Below, in pieces: positions 22,501 through 35,374 of a stretch of 64,000 bases of DNA. The position numbers were made by a program, and so were the translations under genes. The notes below the pieces were generated by a model, which saw only the letters and a list, made by a program, of their open reading frames with translations, did not search any database and was not told where the DNA came from. Numbering within the stretch: position 1 is the first letter of the stretch; every line of letters starts with the position of its first letter. Source of the DNA: Anaeramoeba ignava (lineage: Eukaryota > Metamonada > Anaeramoebidae); contig JAPDFW010000083.1 of the NCBI GenBank assembly GCA_028826165.1, positions 62,001-126,000 of the forward strand, in the 5' to 3' direction.

Positions 22501-25500
22501 TCGTATGGTTCAACAACGTATCCTGTGCTTTGGATCAGTTGTCCCAATGTGTGAAGAGCAGCCTTTATTTATATTATTTTAAATATTTGATTTAATTTTA
22601 ATTTTAATTTAATTTTAATTTAATTTATTTTGATTTAAATTTAATTTTGATTTCAATTTTAATTTAATTTAATTTTAATTTAATTTTGATTTAATTTTAA
22701 TTTAATTTAATTTAGTTTAATTTTAATTTAATTTAATTTTAATTTTGATTTAATTTTGATTTAATTTTAATTTAATTTGATTAAATTTAATTTAATTTTA
22801 ATTTAATTTTATATATCAAACCTCACGAATTGATAAATTTTGATTTTGTAAAGAATCAAGAAGAAATGGAAAAAGATCATCAACATATTTTTTCAATCTT
22901 GATCCTCCAGCTTCAAATAAAGCCCCAATAACAAGTAATAAATGCTCAGTTACAGTTGGCTCAGAAACATTTAACTGTAATTCTTGATGAAGTTTGGGAA
23001 CAAAAACATTTAAAATAGATTCACAATAAGGAACAACAAGTTGATGAGTTGATTGAATCAAATTAACAATCAAAATAACACTTTGCTCTTTATTAACATA
23101 ATCTTGTGAAAACTCAAATTCTGTAAGTAAAGATATAAGCAATTTTCTTAATACTGGAAGTATAACTCCTGGATTAGATGTCCCAAGTTCTCCTAAAAGA
23201 CGAATTGAGCATTTTCGATTTTTATTTACTTCATCATAAAGTAAAAAGAATAATTTTTGTAATATTTCTGTTTGAAGTAGATGATTATTTATTTCTTGTG
23301 TTCGATATTTGGATAATTTTTTGATTAATCTAGTTCTAATCAAAGGATCTAATTATTTAATTATTATTTTCAAATTTTTAATTTCGAATTTTTAATTTTT
23401 AATTTCAATTTTCATTTTCAAATAATTACCTGGATCTCGAACACAAAGACTCACAATTTCATCTATAATTTCATATAATAACTCAGAATTTTCATTAATG
23501 TTCTTATTAATAACTTGAATACAAACTAAACCTGCCTCTTTTCTTAAAAGTGCATTTTCATGATTAAAAAAAGGTAATATTGAATATCGAAGAAATTTAA
23601 AAAGATCATGTCCTTGAAAATCAAATGTTCTGATTGTTTCAAAAGCAAGGAATGTTTGTTCACTCATATTTTGCTCATTTAAAAAACCAGTTGTTGTGGG
23701 AAGATTTGTTATTTGAGGTTGAATTATCATTTGTTGATCATGAAATAAAGACATGTCATTATATTGTTGCTTTGTAATTATCAAAGAAATCATGTTTAAT
23801 AAACGATGCCGAATTTCAAAAGAAAAAGAAGGCACAAATTGAGCAAGTTCTGATAAAGTATTTGTTAATGTTTGACTTAATGATATTTCAAAAAGGATAT
23901 CTTTTATTTTTGTTTTTTTATTAATAAATAAATTAATAAAAATTAATAAATTAAATTAAAATAAAAAATTAAATTAAATTAAATTAATAAATACCAAGAA
24001 TTTTATATCGACGAATATATTCAGCAATATCGCAAACATGTGATAATTTAGATAAACAAATCATAGATTTTTCGCAATATTGCTTTTTTTTAGGATTCAA
24101 TGAACGCACAATTTTTTTAATAATTTCTTCGGAATATGGTTGGATTTGATTTTCTACAACCTAAATAAATCAAATAACAATTTTAATTTTAATTTTAATT
24201 TTGATTATAATTTTAATTTTAATTTTAATTTTAATTTTAATTTTAATTTTGAATTTAATTATAATTTTAAATTTATTTTTGATTTTGATTTTAATTTTGA
24301 ATTTTAATTTTAATTTTAATTTTAATTTTAATTATAATTATAATTTTAATTTTAATTTTAAATTTAATTTTAATTTTAATTTTAATTTAATTTTAATTTT
24401 AATTTTAATTTTAATTATAATTTTAATTTTGATTTTAATTTTAATTTTAATTTTAATTTTAATTTTAATTTTGATTTTAAATTTAATTTTGATTTTAAAT
24501 TTTAGTTTTTAATTTTAATTATGATTTTTTGAATTTTAATTTTTTTACTTTTAATTTTAATTTTAATTTTAATTTTAATTTTAATTTTTAATTTTAATTT
24601 TAATTTTAATTTTAATTTTAATTTTAAATTTATTTTTGATTTTAATTTTAATTTTGAATTTTGATTATAATTTTAATTTTAATTATAATTATAATTTTAA
24701 TTTTGAATTTTGATTATAATTTCAATTTATTTTTAAATTTTAATTTTTACCAATGTTAATTCTCCAAGTGAATGAAAAATTGTTTTTCGAGAAAGAGTAT
24801 CTCGATTTAATAAAAAGAATAAATGATTGACAGCAGTTTCAAGATATTTCTCAATAAAAAAATTACGTGAAAATTTAGCAAGTAAAGGAATCAAACTTAC
24901 AATAGCCAAACGAATTGATTTTGTTTTTGGAAGTTTTGAACGGAATATTCTTGCGCAAATATCCTCAAAATAACTTTCCATAAAATCACCAGAATGTTTT
25001 AAAAGTTGAGCTAAATTAAAATTAAAATTAAAATTTAAAATTCATTTATAAAATTCATTTATAAAATTTAATTTATTTTTTTTACCAATAACAAGAACAG
25101 AACCATGAATAGAATCAGCATAACTTTGATTAAAATTCTAAAAAATAAAAAAATTTAATAGTAAATCTTATTTAAATTACAAATTCCTTTTTTTTTTTTT
25201 TTTTTTGCAAATTTTTTTGCTTTTTTTTTTTTGATAAAGAAAAAAAAAAAACAAGTGGAAATTTTTTTAATACTTTTTGAACTTCAGAATAAAGAGTAGA
25301 ATAAATTTGAGATCTAGTTTGACTATCACGAGTACTAATCAATTGGAAGCAATTGCCCAAGGACTTTGCAGCAAGTTTCCTAATCTCAATTTTTGGATCA
25401 CTAAGAGCGACCCAAATGACATCAAAATATTCAGAAAGATGAATATTAACAATAGTTGGTGCAGTAATAGACAGTTTTGTAAAGAGAAGAACAGCAGCAT

Positions 25501-25972
25501 ATCTTCGTGATTCGAGCCGATTTTCATGAAGAAACTCGATAGCAAGTCTGATTTGGGAATCAGCAAACTCACTTGACATTGTTCCACCAAATTTTGCCAA
25601 GTTCGAAATAACTTGAGTTGTTTTTTCAATAACCGAAAGTGTGATATTGTGTTTTAATAGAAGATTTTTCAGATGATTCGAAAAACGTGAAACTTTTGAA
25701 GACGGATCTTCATATTTGATTTCTATTAGAACATCAATAAGCAACACTGATATCATCTTGTCAGAATGATCGTTTGAATTAATTAATGTTGATATTATTT
25801 TGTAAACTTCATTCATTAATAAAACAAAGTGTGATCTTGTTGTTTGTTTTTGTTGCCCTTCTATAAAGTGCTTGATTTGTTTTCGTGCTTCTTTCTGTTC
25901 AGATATCGCTTTTTTCTTCAATCCTTGCACCATTTGTGCAATTTTCTCTGATTGATCAGGTTGCAGATCCAT
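16535..25972 (-). CDS. TOR: Target of rapamycin (TOR) PI3K-like protein kinase
   Basis: Eight exons (25274-25972, 25086-25137, 24751-25010, 23995-24160, 23430-23900, 22822-23348, 22062-22562, 16535-21991) agree in phase and give about 2710 residues, near the normal TOR length. The N-terminal half is HEAT repeats. The FAT domain is followed by an FRB domain (EELIRIVVLWQETAAEFI ... KSWKLFYQVLQKM). The kinase domain has GHEDLRQDERVMQLLGLVN, LGLGDRHPSNIMM and HIDFGDCFE, and the FATC end is ENLSQCYIGWCPFW, the invariant TOR terminus. TOR is the growth and nutrient kinase of TORC1/TORC2. The join at 21992-22061 (GTATTT...TTTTGCAG) links two overlapping frames. An Asn/Thr-rich insertion of about 45 residues interrupts the region before FRB. 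The FRB position equivalent to human Ser2035 is Leu (see findings). Confidence 0.95.
22563..22821 (-). repeat. TOR intron 6, TTTTAATTTAA repeats
   Basis: About 0.26 kb of ATTTTAATTTA and TTTTGATTTAA units between a GTTTGA donor and an AAG acceptor. Confidence 0.8.
24161..24750 (-). repeat. TOR intron 3, (TTTTAA)n
   Basis: 0.59 kb dominated by TTTTAA with ATTATAA and ATTTTGA variants. A 65-residue-plus open frame of (LI)n and (FN)n through it is repeat only. Confidence 0.85.
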
Positions 25973-26690
25973 TTATTTGATTTATATTTATATTTATATA
26001 TTTATATTTATATTTATATTTATATTGGGTTTTTATTTTTTTTTTAAACAAGTTTTGTATTTATTTTTCCTTCTATTTTTGATTTTTAATTTTTGATTTT
26101 TGATTTTTGATTTTTGATAAAATCAAAGAAGGTGTTTTTTTTTTGATTTTGTGTAAAAAAAAAAGTTTATTTAAAAAAAAGAATAAAAAAAAATGAAATT
26201 TTAAAAAATGAAAAAAAAAGTTTTTTTAAAAAAAGAAAAATAAAGAAAAATGAAAAATTCTTATTCTTATTCGTTTTTAGTTTTTAGTTTTTAATTTTTA
26301 GTTTTTATTTTGGATTTGATTAAAGAAAAAAAAATTAAAAATTGTTTGAAATGAGTTATAAAAAAAAAATAAAAGAAAATTAATAAAAAATTGTTGAATC
26401 TAGAAAATAATAACAATAATAAAAATAATAATAAAAATAATAAGAGAAGAATGGAAAAAATTTTTTTTGAGATCATTTTGAAGTTTTTCGTTCTGATTTT
26501 AATCTTTTAAGTTATTATTATTAATGTTATTGTTTTTGGCTTGATCTTTTCAAATTAAATTTTGAAGTTAATATTTTGTGTTTTTTTTTGAAGATCTTTC
26601 AACAATTTTAATATTGTTTTATTTATATTCATCTCAAACTTTATTTTCCTTATTATTTAATTGATCTTTTTCTTCATTATCTTCATTTTA
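25973..26690. other. Upstream region of TOR
   Basis: Starts with ATATTT repeats next to the TOR ATG, then GATTTTT repeats, A-runs and (AATAATA) stretches. No gene recognised. It should contain the TOR promoter, which cannot be located by eye. Confidence 0.4.
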
Positions 26691-26699
26691 ATTATCATT

Positions 26700-27780
26700 T
26701 GATTCATCTTCTTTATTATCTTGATTTTCTTTATTATTTACTTCATTTTTATTTTCATTATTTACTTCATCTTTATTCTCTTTTTTTTTTCATTTTCATT
26801 TTGATTTTGATTTTGATTTTCATTTTCATTTTGATTTTGATTTTGATTTTCATTTTCATTTTCATTTTCATTTTCATTTTGATTTTCATTTTCATTTTGA
26901 TTTTGATTTTGATTTTCATTTTCATTTTCATTTTGATTTTGATTTTCATTTTGATTTTCATTTTCATTTTGATTTTCATTTTCATTTTCATTTTCATTTT
27001 CATTTTGATTTTCATTTTCATTTTCATTTTGATTTTGATTTTCATTTTCATTTTCATTTTCATTTTCATTTTCATTTTCATTTCATTTCATTTTCATTTT
27101 CATCATCATTTTCATTTTCAGTTTCCATTTCATATTCATTCTCATTTTGACTTTGATTTTGACTTTGATTTTGACTTTGATTTTGATTTTGATTTTTTTG
27201 ATTTTGATTTTCATTTTGATTTTTGATTTTTTTTCATTTTCATTTTCATTTTCATTTTCATTTTCATTTTCATTTTGATTTTCATTTTCATTTTCATTTT
27301 CATTTTCATTTTCATTTTCATTTTCATTTTCATTTTCATTTTGATTTTGATTTTCATTTTCATTTTCATTTTCATTTTCATTTTCATTTTCATTTTCATT
27401 TTCATTTTCATTTTGATTTTCATTTTCATTTTCATTTTCATTTTCATTTTCATTTTCATTTTCATTTTCATTTTCATTTTCATTTTGATTTTCATTTTGA
27501 TTTTCATTTTCATTTTCATTTTGATTTTGATTTTCATTTTCATTTTCATTTTCATTTTCATTTTCATTTTCATTTTCATTTTCATTTTCATTTTCATTTT
27601 CATTTTGATTTTCATTTTGATTTTCATTTTCATTTTCATTTTCATTTTCATTTTCATTTTCATTTTCATTTTCATTTTGATTTTCTTTTTCATTTTCATT
27701 TTCATTTTCATTTTCATATTCATTTTCATTTTTATCTTCTTTTTCATTTGAATCATTTTCATTTTCATTTTATTTTTTTA
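26700..27780. repeat. Hexanucleotide satellite (TTTTCA / TTTTGA)n
   Basis: Roughly 1 kb of TTTTCATTTTCATTTTGA. Read on the minus strand it is GAAAATGAAAAT, the same hexamer that encodes the Asn-Glu runs of the RCC1-BTB proteins and occurs in the dymeclin tail. Frames such as (MK)n, (FH)n and (IF)n through it are artefacts. Confidence 0.9.
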
Positions 27781-27849
27781 AATTTTGATTTTTCTTTTTT
27801 TTTTATTATCTTTATTTTGAATTTTTCATTTTTTCACTATTTTTATTTT

Positions 27850-28088
27850 TAATTTTTTTCATCTTTATCATCTTTATCTTCTTTATCACTTGAATCATTT
27901 TCATCATTTTCTTTATTTTTAATTAAATTTTCTTTTTCTTCTTTATCATCTTTATCACTTGAATCATTTTCATCATTTTCTTTATTTTTAATTAAATTTT
28001 CTTTTTTTTCTTTATCATCTTTATCATTTTCATTTTCTTTATCATATTTTTAATCCTTTTTCTTTTTATCTTTATCATCTTTATCATT
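27850..28088 (-). repeat. Decayed continuation of the dymeclin repeat tail after the stop
   Basis: Two further copies of the [20 protein letters not shown] unit lie here in the same reading frame as dymeclin. They are separated from it by two in-frame TAA codons (28089-28091 and one near 28050). They are taken as a lost end of the tail. Confidence 0.7.
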
Positions 28089-31000
28089 TTAATTTTCTTT
28101 TTCATTTTCATTTTTTTTTTCATTTTCATCTTTATCATCTTTATCATCTTTATCACTTGAATCATTTTCATCATTTTCTTTATTTTTAATTAAATTTTCT
28201 GTTTCTTCTTTATCATCTTTATCACTTGAATCATTTTCATCACTTTCTTTATTTTTAATTAAATTTTCTTTTTCTTCTTTATCTTCTTTATCACTTGAAT
28301 CATTTTCATCACTTTCTTTATTTTTAATTAAATTTTCTTTTTCATCTTTATCACTTGAATCATTTTCATCACTATCTTTATTTTTAATTAAATTTTCTGT
28401 TTCTTCTTTATCATCTTTTTCATCTTTATCACTTGAATCATTTTCTTTATTTTTAATTAAATTTTCTTTTTCATCTTTATCATCTTTATCACTTGAATCA
28501 TTTTCATCATTTTCTTTATTTTTAATTAAATTTTCTTTTTCTTCTTTATCATCTTTATTATCTTTATTATCTTTATCATCTTTATCACTTGAATCATTTT
28601 CTTTATTTTTAATTAAATTTTCTTTTTCTTCTTTATCATTTTCATCACTTGAATCATTTTCATCACTATCTTTATTTTTAATTAAATTTTCTTTTTCTTC
28701 TTTATCATCTTTATCACTTGAATCATTTTCATCACTTTCTTTATTTTTAATTAAATTTTCTGTTTCTTCTTTTTCATCTTTATCATCTTCCTTTTTAATT
28801 GAATTTTTTGTTTCATCTTTATTATCTTCCTTTTTGATTAAATTTTTTGTTTCTTCTTTATTTTCTTCATTTTTAATTGAATTTGTGATTAAAATTTCTT
28901 TAATTGGACCATTTATTTGTTGAATATCACTTTCACTATCGGTATCATTATCGCTATCACTCGAAGAATCATTTTCTTGACTTTCATCCATTTTTTCAAC
29001 AGATCTATTTTCACTAGATTCATTTCTTTTCAATAAAAAGGATACGGTTTTTGTCTTTTTTGGTGCAAGAAAATTAAGCTGAGAATACAAAACCTCCCAC
29101 ACATATTGCAAAAAGAAAGATTTTGAATTCTCACTTTCCAAATAAGTGAAAATAGGGAATTTGGGCATATTTTCTTCATTTAGCTGATGGAAATCGCCTG
29201 AATGCTCTAAAATACTTTGCAAAATGTCATCGACTGAAAGCGAGAGGATTTTCTGGCTTTCAAAAGTTTCATCTTCCTTCGGAATCAGAAAGTTGAACCA
29301 CGAATTGCTTTGGGATTTTTCCAATTCTTGGTCTTTATTGAGCAATATGCTGTAAAAATGATAACACAATCTTTTAATGTCTTGCAAAAGTGGAATCAAA
29401 GCTTGTCGGTGTTCTGTTGGGATCCATTTCTCGTACGATGCATCCTCAAGCAAATTTGCTTTCTTGTAGTAATACAGCAAGAAATAGATCAGAATCTTGT
29501 TTTTATCGATTCCGTGGTGGATTGTTATGTTTATAATGGAGATGATATTCTCCAAAAATTGCGAATAAATCTTCATCGATGTTTGCAGTTTTTCAATCTT
29601 TTCCAGGCATTCTGAATCGTCATTGGATTGGTCTTGGATATGTTGATCGTCAAGATCAATCTCCACAATTTCCGAATTTTCCAGAAGATTATCCTGTGTG
29701 GGAGTTTTGGAAAGATGAGCCATTTCCTCCTGAATTCGATTGAATGTTTGAATCGATTTACTTTCCAATTTCTCTGTAAGAAGTGCCAGTGTTTTTGATG
29801 AATAAGGATGCAATTCAGGAACAATAATGGCAAGATTGGAAATGATTGCTAAACAATTTGAAATTAAATAAATATCCTTAAAAGAGCTCATATGAACTTG
29901 TGCAAGTTTTAATAAAACACAAATCTCCAGACTTGCAATATTGATTTCCCCAATTTCCCATTCACTGAACCACAACGCTTGTGTTTTTTTGTTGGCTATT
30001 CCCTGGCAAAATGTTTCATCTGAACTCAGAATCAAAAGAAGAACCAAATACATATATATTTCCCGCGATTCGAGTGTTTGCGGTTTGTATAATGTTTGCA
30101 GAATTGGAACAATCAAGGAATCAATATCTGTCCGTGAAAGAAAGAAATCAAAGAAGAAATTATTTTCTCGAAGCAGTAAATAAAGGAAAATATTTGTTTG
30201 TTTTGCAGAAATCAACCTAATCAATCAGTATAAACAGAAGAATTCAAATTAATTTATATCATAAAAAAAATTTTTTTATGCTTTAAATATGAAAAAAAAA
30301 ATACCGATAAATTGATGAATATAGATTCGCCATTGATATTTCTTTGTCAAGTTCTTTGGGATCTTTTTCTAATGCATTATCATTCACTAATAGATTGAAT
30401 TATTGAAGAAGTTTTATTAATTATTAATTAGTATTTATTTAAATATAAAAATTGTTACATGAAATGGGTTGAAATTTTGCAATAGAATTTCGATAAATAT
30501 TAAAATTATTGGTTTTTTCATCAGGAGGTTGATTTTCATTTAAATTTTCATTATTTTCAAATAAAATTTCATTTGGAAATGTATTTGTAAGAACCAAAAT
30601 GAGAAGCAATGAAAGATTTGAAAAAGAATATTCTTCTATAAATGTTTTAGGAGGAATTAATTCACTTTCTTCTTCTAAAAAGTTGAATAAATATCGAATT
30701 GCAATTAAAGGAATCCGAAACAGAAAAGCTTTAAATGAAATTAAATATAAAATAAATTAAATTAAATTAAATTAAATTAAATAAAATTAAATTAAATTAA
30801 ATTAAATTAAATTAAATTAAATTAAATTAAATTAAATTAAATTAAATAAATTAAATTAAATTAAATTAAATATAATTAAATAAAATTAAATTAAATTAAA
30901 TAAAATTAAATTAAATTAAATAAAATAAAATTAAATTAAATTAAATTAAATATAATTAAATATAAAATTAAATATAATTAAATTAAATTAAATTAAATAA

Positions 31001-34000
31001 AATTAAATTAAATTAAATTAAATTAAATAAAATTAAATCAAATTAAATTAAAATAAATTAAATTAAATTAAATTAAATTAAATTAAAATAAATTAAATTA
31101 AAATATATGTACAAGTTGCTTCAATTATTAAATTGCTATCCTTTTGAGTAGTGTCTTTCAGATGATAAAATTGTTCAAAATGTATAAAGATATAAATTAA
31201 TCTCGAAATAAAATCAAATGCATCATCTTCCGAAATTTGAAAGAATGAGTTTGTGAGTAAAAGAATATACTCATCTTGACTTGAGTAACCAAGGGAGAGG
31301 AAGATGATTAACATTTGGATAATATCTTCATGAAGTTCAAAATTTTCTTTTCTTTATATTTGAAAAATTTGGAATATAAATATGATTTTTTAAATGAAAA
31401 AAAAAAATTTCTTAAATACTTTGGTAAAAAAATAGAAACATAAGAAATCATTTTTTGGATCAATTTGGGTAATATATTTTCAGTAATTTTTGTTGTAAAT
31501 GAAACTTGGGTTTCCTCGTTTTTAATAATAATCTCTTTCTCATGTTTTTTCTTGTCTTTGTGAATCTCAAAAAGTTGTCCAATTTGTGAACGAGGAAAAT
31601 CTTTAAGAATAGAAGAAAAAAATACTTGGAAAAGAAACAATTGATTTACAACTTGTTTTGAAGTCACTTCGATATTTTGCTTCAAGGTATTTAAATTAGA
31701 TAAAGAATTGATTAAATGGTTTGTAAATGTTGCGAGATTAGAATTAAGACTTTGTAAATCTGTATTTGAAGAAAAAAAATATTTTTATATTATATTTAAA
31801 TTATTTTTATATTATTTTTATATTTATATTAATATTTATATTTATATTTATATTTATATTTATATTTATATTTATATTTATATTTATATTTATATTTATA
31901 TTTATATTTATATTTATATTTATATTTATATTTATATTTATATTTATATTTATATTTATATTTATATTTATATTTATATTTATATTTATATTTATATTTA
32001 TATTTATATTTATATTTATATTTATATTTATATTTATATTTATATTTATATTTATATTTATATTTTTATTATATTTTATATTTATATTTATAATTATATT
32101 TATATTTATAATTATATTTATATTTATATTTATATTTATATTTATATTTATATTTATATTTATATTTATATTTATATTTTATATTTATATTTTATGTTTT
32201 ATTTATATTTTTATTTATATTTATATTTATATTTATATTTATATTTATATTTATATTTATATTTATATTTTTATATTTAAATTTATATTTATATTTATAT
32301 TTATAATTATATTTATATTTATATTTATATTTATATTTATATTTTATATATTTATATTTATTTTATATTTTATATTTTATGTTTATATTTATATTTATAT
32401 TTATATTTATATTTATATTTATATTTATTATTTTTATTTTATATTTTATATTTATATTTATATTTATATTTATATTTTATATTTATATTTATTTATATAT
32501 TTATATTTATATTTTATTTTTATATTTATATTTATATTTATATATTTATAATTATATTTATATTTATAATTTATATTTTATATTTATATTTATATTTATA
32601 TTTTATATTTATATTTTATTTATATTTTATATTTTATATTTATATTTTATATTTATATTTATATTATTTTATATTTTATGTTTATATTTATATTTATATT
32701 TATATTTTATTTATATTTTATTTTATATTTATATTTATATTTATATTTATATTTATATTTTATATTTTATATTTTATATTTATATTTTATATTTATATTT
32801 ATATTTTATTTTATATTTATATTTATATTTATATTTATATTTATATTTTATATTATATTTATATTTATATTTTATATTTATATTTATATATTTATATTTT
32901 ATATTTATATTTATATTTATAATTTATATTTATATTTATATTTATATTTATGTTTATATTTATATTTATATTTATATTTTATATTTATATTTATATTTTA
33001 TGTTTATTTTATATTTTATATTTTATATTTATATTTATATTTATATTTATATTTTATATTTTATATTTATTTTATTTTATATTTTATTTTATGTTTATGT
33101 TTATATTTATATTTATTAATTTATATTTATATTTATATTTATATTTATATTTATATTTATATTTATATTTATATTTTATATTTATATTTTATATTTATTT
33201 TTATTTTTATATTTATATTTTATATTTATATTTATATTTTATATTTATATTTATATTTTATTTATATTTTATATTTTATATTTTATATTTATATTTATAT
33301 TTATATTTATATTTATATTTATATTTATATTTTATATTTTATTTTATGTTTATATTTATATTTATATTTTATTTATATTTTATATTTATATTTATATTTA
33401 TATTTATATATTTATTTTTATTTTATATTTTTATATTTTTATATTTATATTTTATTTTATATTTATTTTTATATTTATATTTATATTTTATATTTATTTT
33501 ATATTTTTTATATTTTTATATATATTTTATTTATATTTTATATTTATATTTATATTTTATATTTATATTTATATTTATATTTATGTTTATTTTATATTTT
33601 TTTATATTTATATTTATATTTATATTTATATTTTATATTTTATATTTATAATTATATTTATATTTTATATTTTATATTTATATTTATATTTTATATTTAT
33701 ATTTATATTTTATGTTTATATTTATATTTTATATTTATATTTATATTTTATGTTTATATTTATATTTTATATTTATATTTTATATTTTATATTTATATTT
33801 ATATTTTATGTTTTTTATTTATATTTTATATTTTATATTTATTTTATATTTATATTTATATTTTATATTTATATTTTATTTTTATATTTATATTTATATT
33901 TTTATATTTATATTTATATTTATATTTATATTTTATATTTATATTTTATATTTTATTTATATTTTATATATATATATTTATGTTTATATTTATATTTATA

Positions 34001-35069
34001 TTTTATATTTATATTTATATTTATATTTATATTTTATATTTTATATTTATATTTTATTTATATTTATTTTATTTTTATTTTTATATTTATATTTATGTTT
34101 TTATATTTATATTTTATATTTATATTTTATGTTTATGTTTATTTTATATTTATTATTTATATTTATATTTTATATTTATATTTATATTTATATTTATGTT
34201 TTTATTTTATTTTATATTTATATTTTATATTTTATATTTTATATTTTATATATTTTATATTTATATTTTATATTTATATTTTATATTTATATTTTATATT
34301 TATATTTTATATTTATAATTATATTTATATTTATATTTATATTTATATTTTTATTTTTATATTTATATTTATGTTTATTTTATATTTTATATTTATATTT
34401 TATATTTATATATATTTTATATTTATATTTATATTTACATTTATATTTATATTTATATTTATATTTATGTTTTATATTTATATTTATATTTTATATTTTT
34501 ATATTTTATTTATATTTATATTTATATTTATATTTATATTTATATTTATATTTATTTATATTTTATATTTATATTTATAGTATTTATATTTTATATTTAT
34601 ATTTATATTTATATTTATATTTATATTTATATTTATATTTATTTTATATTTATATTTATATTTATATTTATATTTATATTTATGTTTATACTTATATTTA
34701 TATTTATATTTATATTTATATTTATATTTATATTTATATTTATATTTATATTTATATTTATATTTATATTTATATTTATATTTATATTTATATTTATATT
34801 TATATTTATATTTATATTTATATTTATATTTATATTTATATTTATATTTATATTTTAAATATTTATATTTATATTATATCGTTAATTGTTAAACGTATAC
34901 ATAAAGATGTGTATTTCTCAATATCAAAATTATGTGATTGAATTTGCTTTTTGAATTTGGTTTGCGTTAAAGAATTAAATAATTGAATCCAAAATGGATC
35001 ATCAAATGGTATCTCTTTTGTTCCTGAAAAATCTAATAATAAAGATTCAAGTTGTTCAAATGATTCCAT
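28089..35069 (-). CDS. DYM: Dymeclin with acidic repeat tail
   Basis: Six exons (34895-35069, 31420-31759, 31113-31351, 30459-30728, 30305-30386, 28089-30216) give about 1077 residues; animal dymeclin is about 670. Family hallmarks are [14 protein letters not shown] near the N-terminus, [51 protein letters not shown] and [20 protein letters not shown]. Dymeclin is a Golgi-associated peripheral protein needed for secretory traffic. After the conserved end, about 260 residues are added, mostly nine copies of an [23 protein letters not shown]-like unit, strongly acidic and surely disordered. The donor of exon 1 is ambiguous (GTTTAA at 34894 or GTATAC a few bases earlier); both are in phase. Exon 1 and 2 are parted by a 3.1-kb TATATT intron. 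Confidence 0.88.
28130..28890 (-). repeat. Coding tandem repeat in dymeclin, about 23-residue unit
   Basis: Nine imperfect units share ENLIKNK, then (E/D)[10 protein letters not shown], then a variable D/K/E run. Length changes are whole codons (for example [12 protein letters not shown]). This pattern fits replication slippage under selection for an open frame. Confidence 0.85.
30729..31112 (-). repeat. Dymeclin intron 3, (AAATT)n
   Basis: Almost pure pentamer TTAAA/AAATT with occasional AAATATAATT. The motif differs from the other dymeclin introns. Confidence 0.85.
31760..34894 (-). repeat. Dymeclin intron 1, 3.1-kb (TATATT)n satellite
   Basis: About 3.1 kb of the hexamer TATATT with interspersed TTTATATT shifts. 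The ends 31800-32090 and 34690-34850 are nearly perfect while the middle is irregular. It encodes very long spurious (YI/IF/LY)n frames of up to about 546 codons. No unique sequence is visible inside. Confidence 0.9.
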
Positions 35070-35374
35070 AATTTTTTAATTTTTTAATTTTTGTAATTAA
35101 ATTTTTGTAATTAAAATTTTTTTTTTTTAATTTTTAAAATGGAAAAAAATGAAAAAAAAATGAAAAAAAAAATTTAGAAAGGAGAAAAAAAAAATAAAAT
35201 TAAAAAGGAGAAAAAATAAAAATTTGTTTTGTTTTTTTGTTTTTTATTATTTGATAACATAAAGATTGGAAGAAAAAAACGTAAGAAAAGAAAAGAAAAG
35301 AAAAGAAAAGAAAAGCAAAAAGATCAAAAAGCAAAAAAAAAAAAACAAAAAAAAAAAAAAATAAATTTTAACAA
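35070..35374. other. Spacer between unknown gene and dymeclin
   Basis: A- and T-runs, an (AAAAG)n stretch at 35285-35320, and no recognisable gene. It should contain the dymeclin promoter. Confidence 0.4.

Noticed and set aside
17478-22554. Numerous plus-strand open frames opposite TOR
   Set aside because: Antisense shadows of the long TOR exon with no recognisable domain.
26699-27852. (MK)n, (FH)n and (IF)n open frames on both strands
   Set aside because: Hexamer satellite TTTTCA/TTTTGA leaves all six frames mostly open; no start context or domain.
32678-34941. Very long open frames of (YI/LY/IF)n, up to about 546 codons
   Set aside because: They are translations of the TATATT hexamer in several frames at once, lie within the dymeclin intron and show no codon bias or domain.
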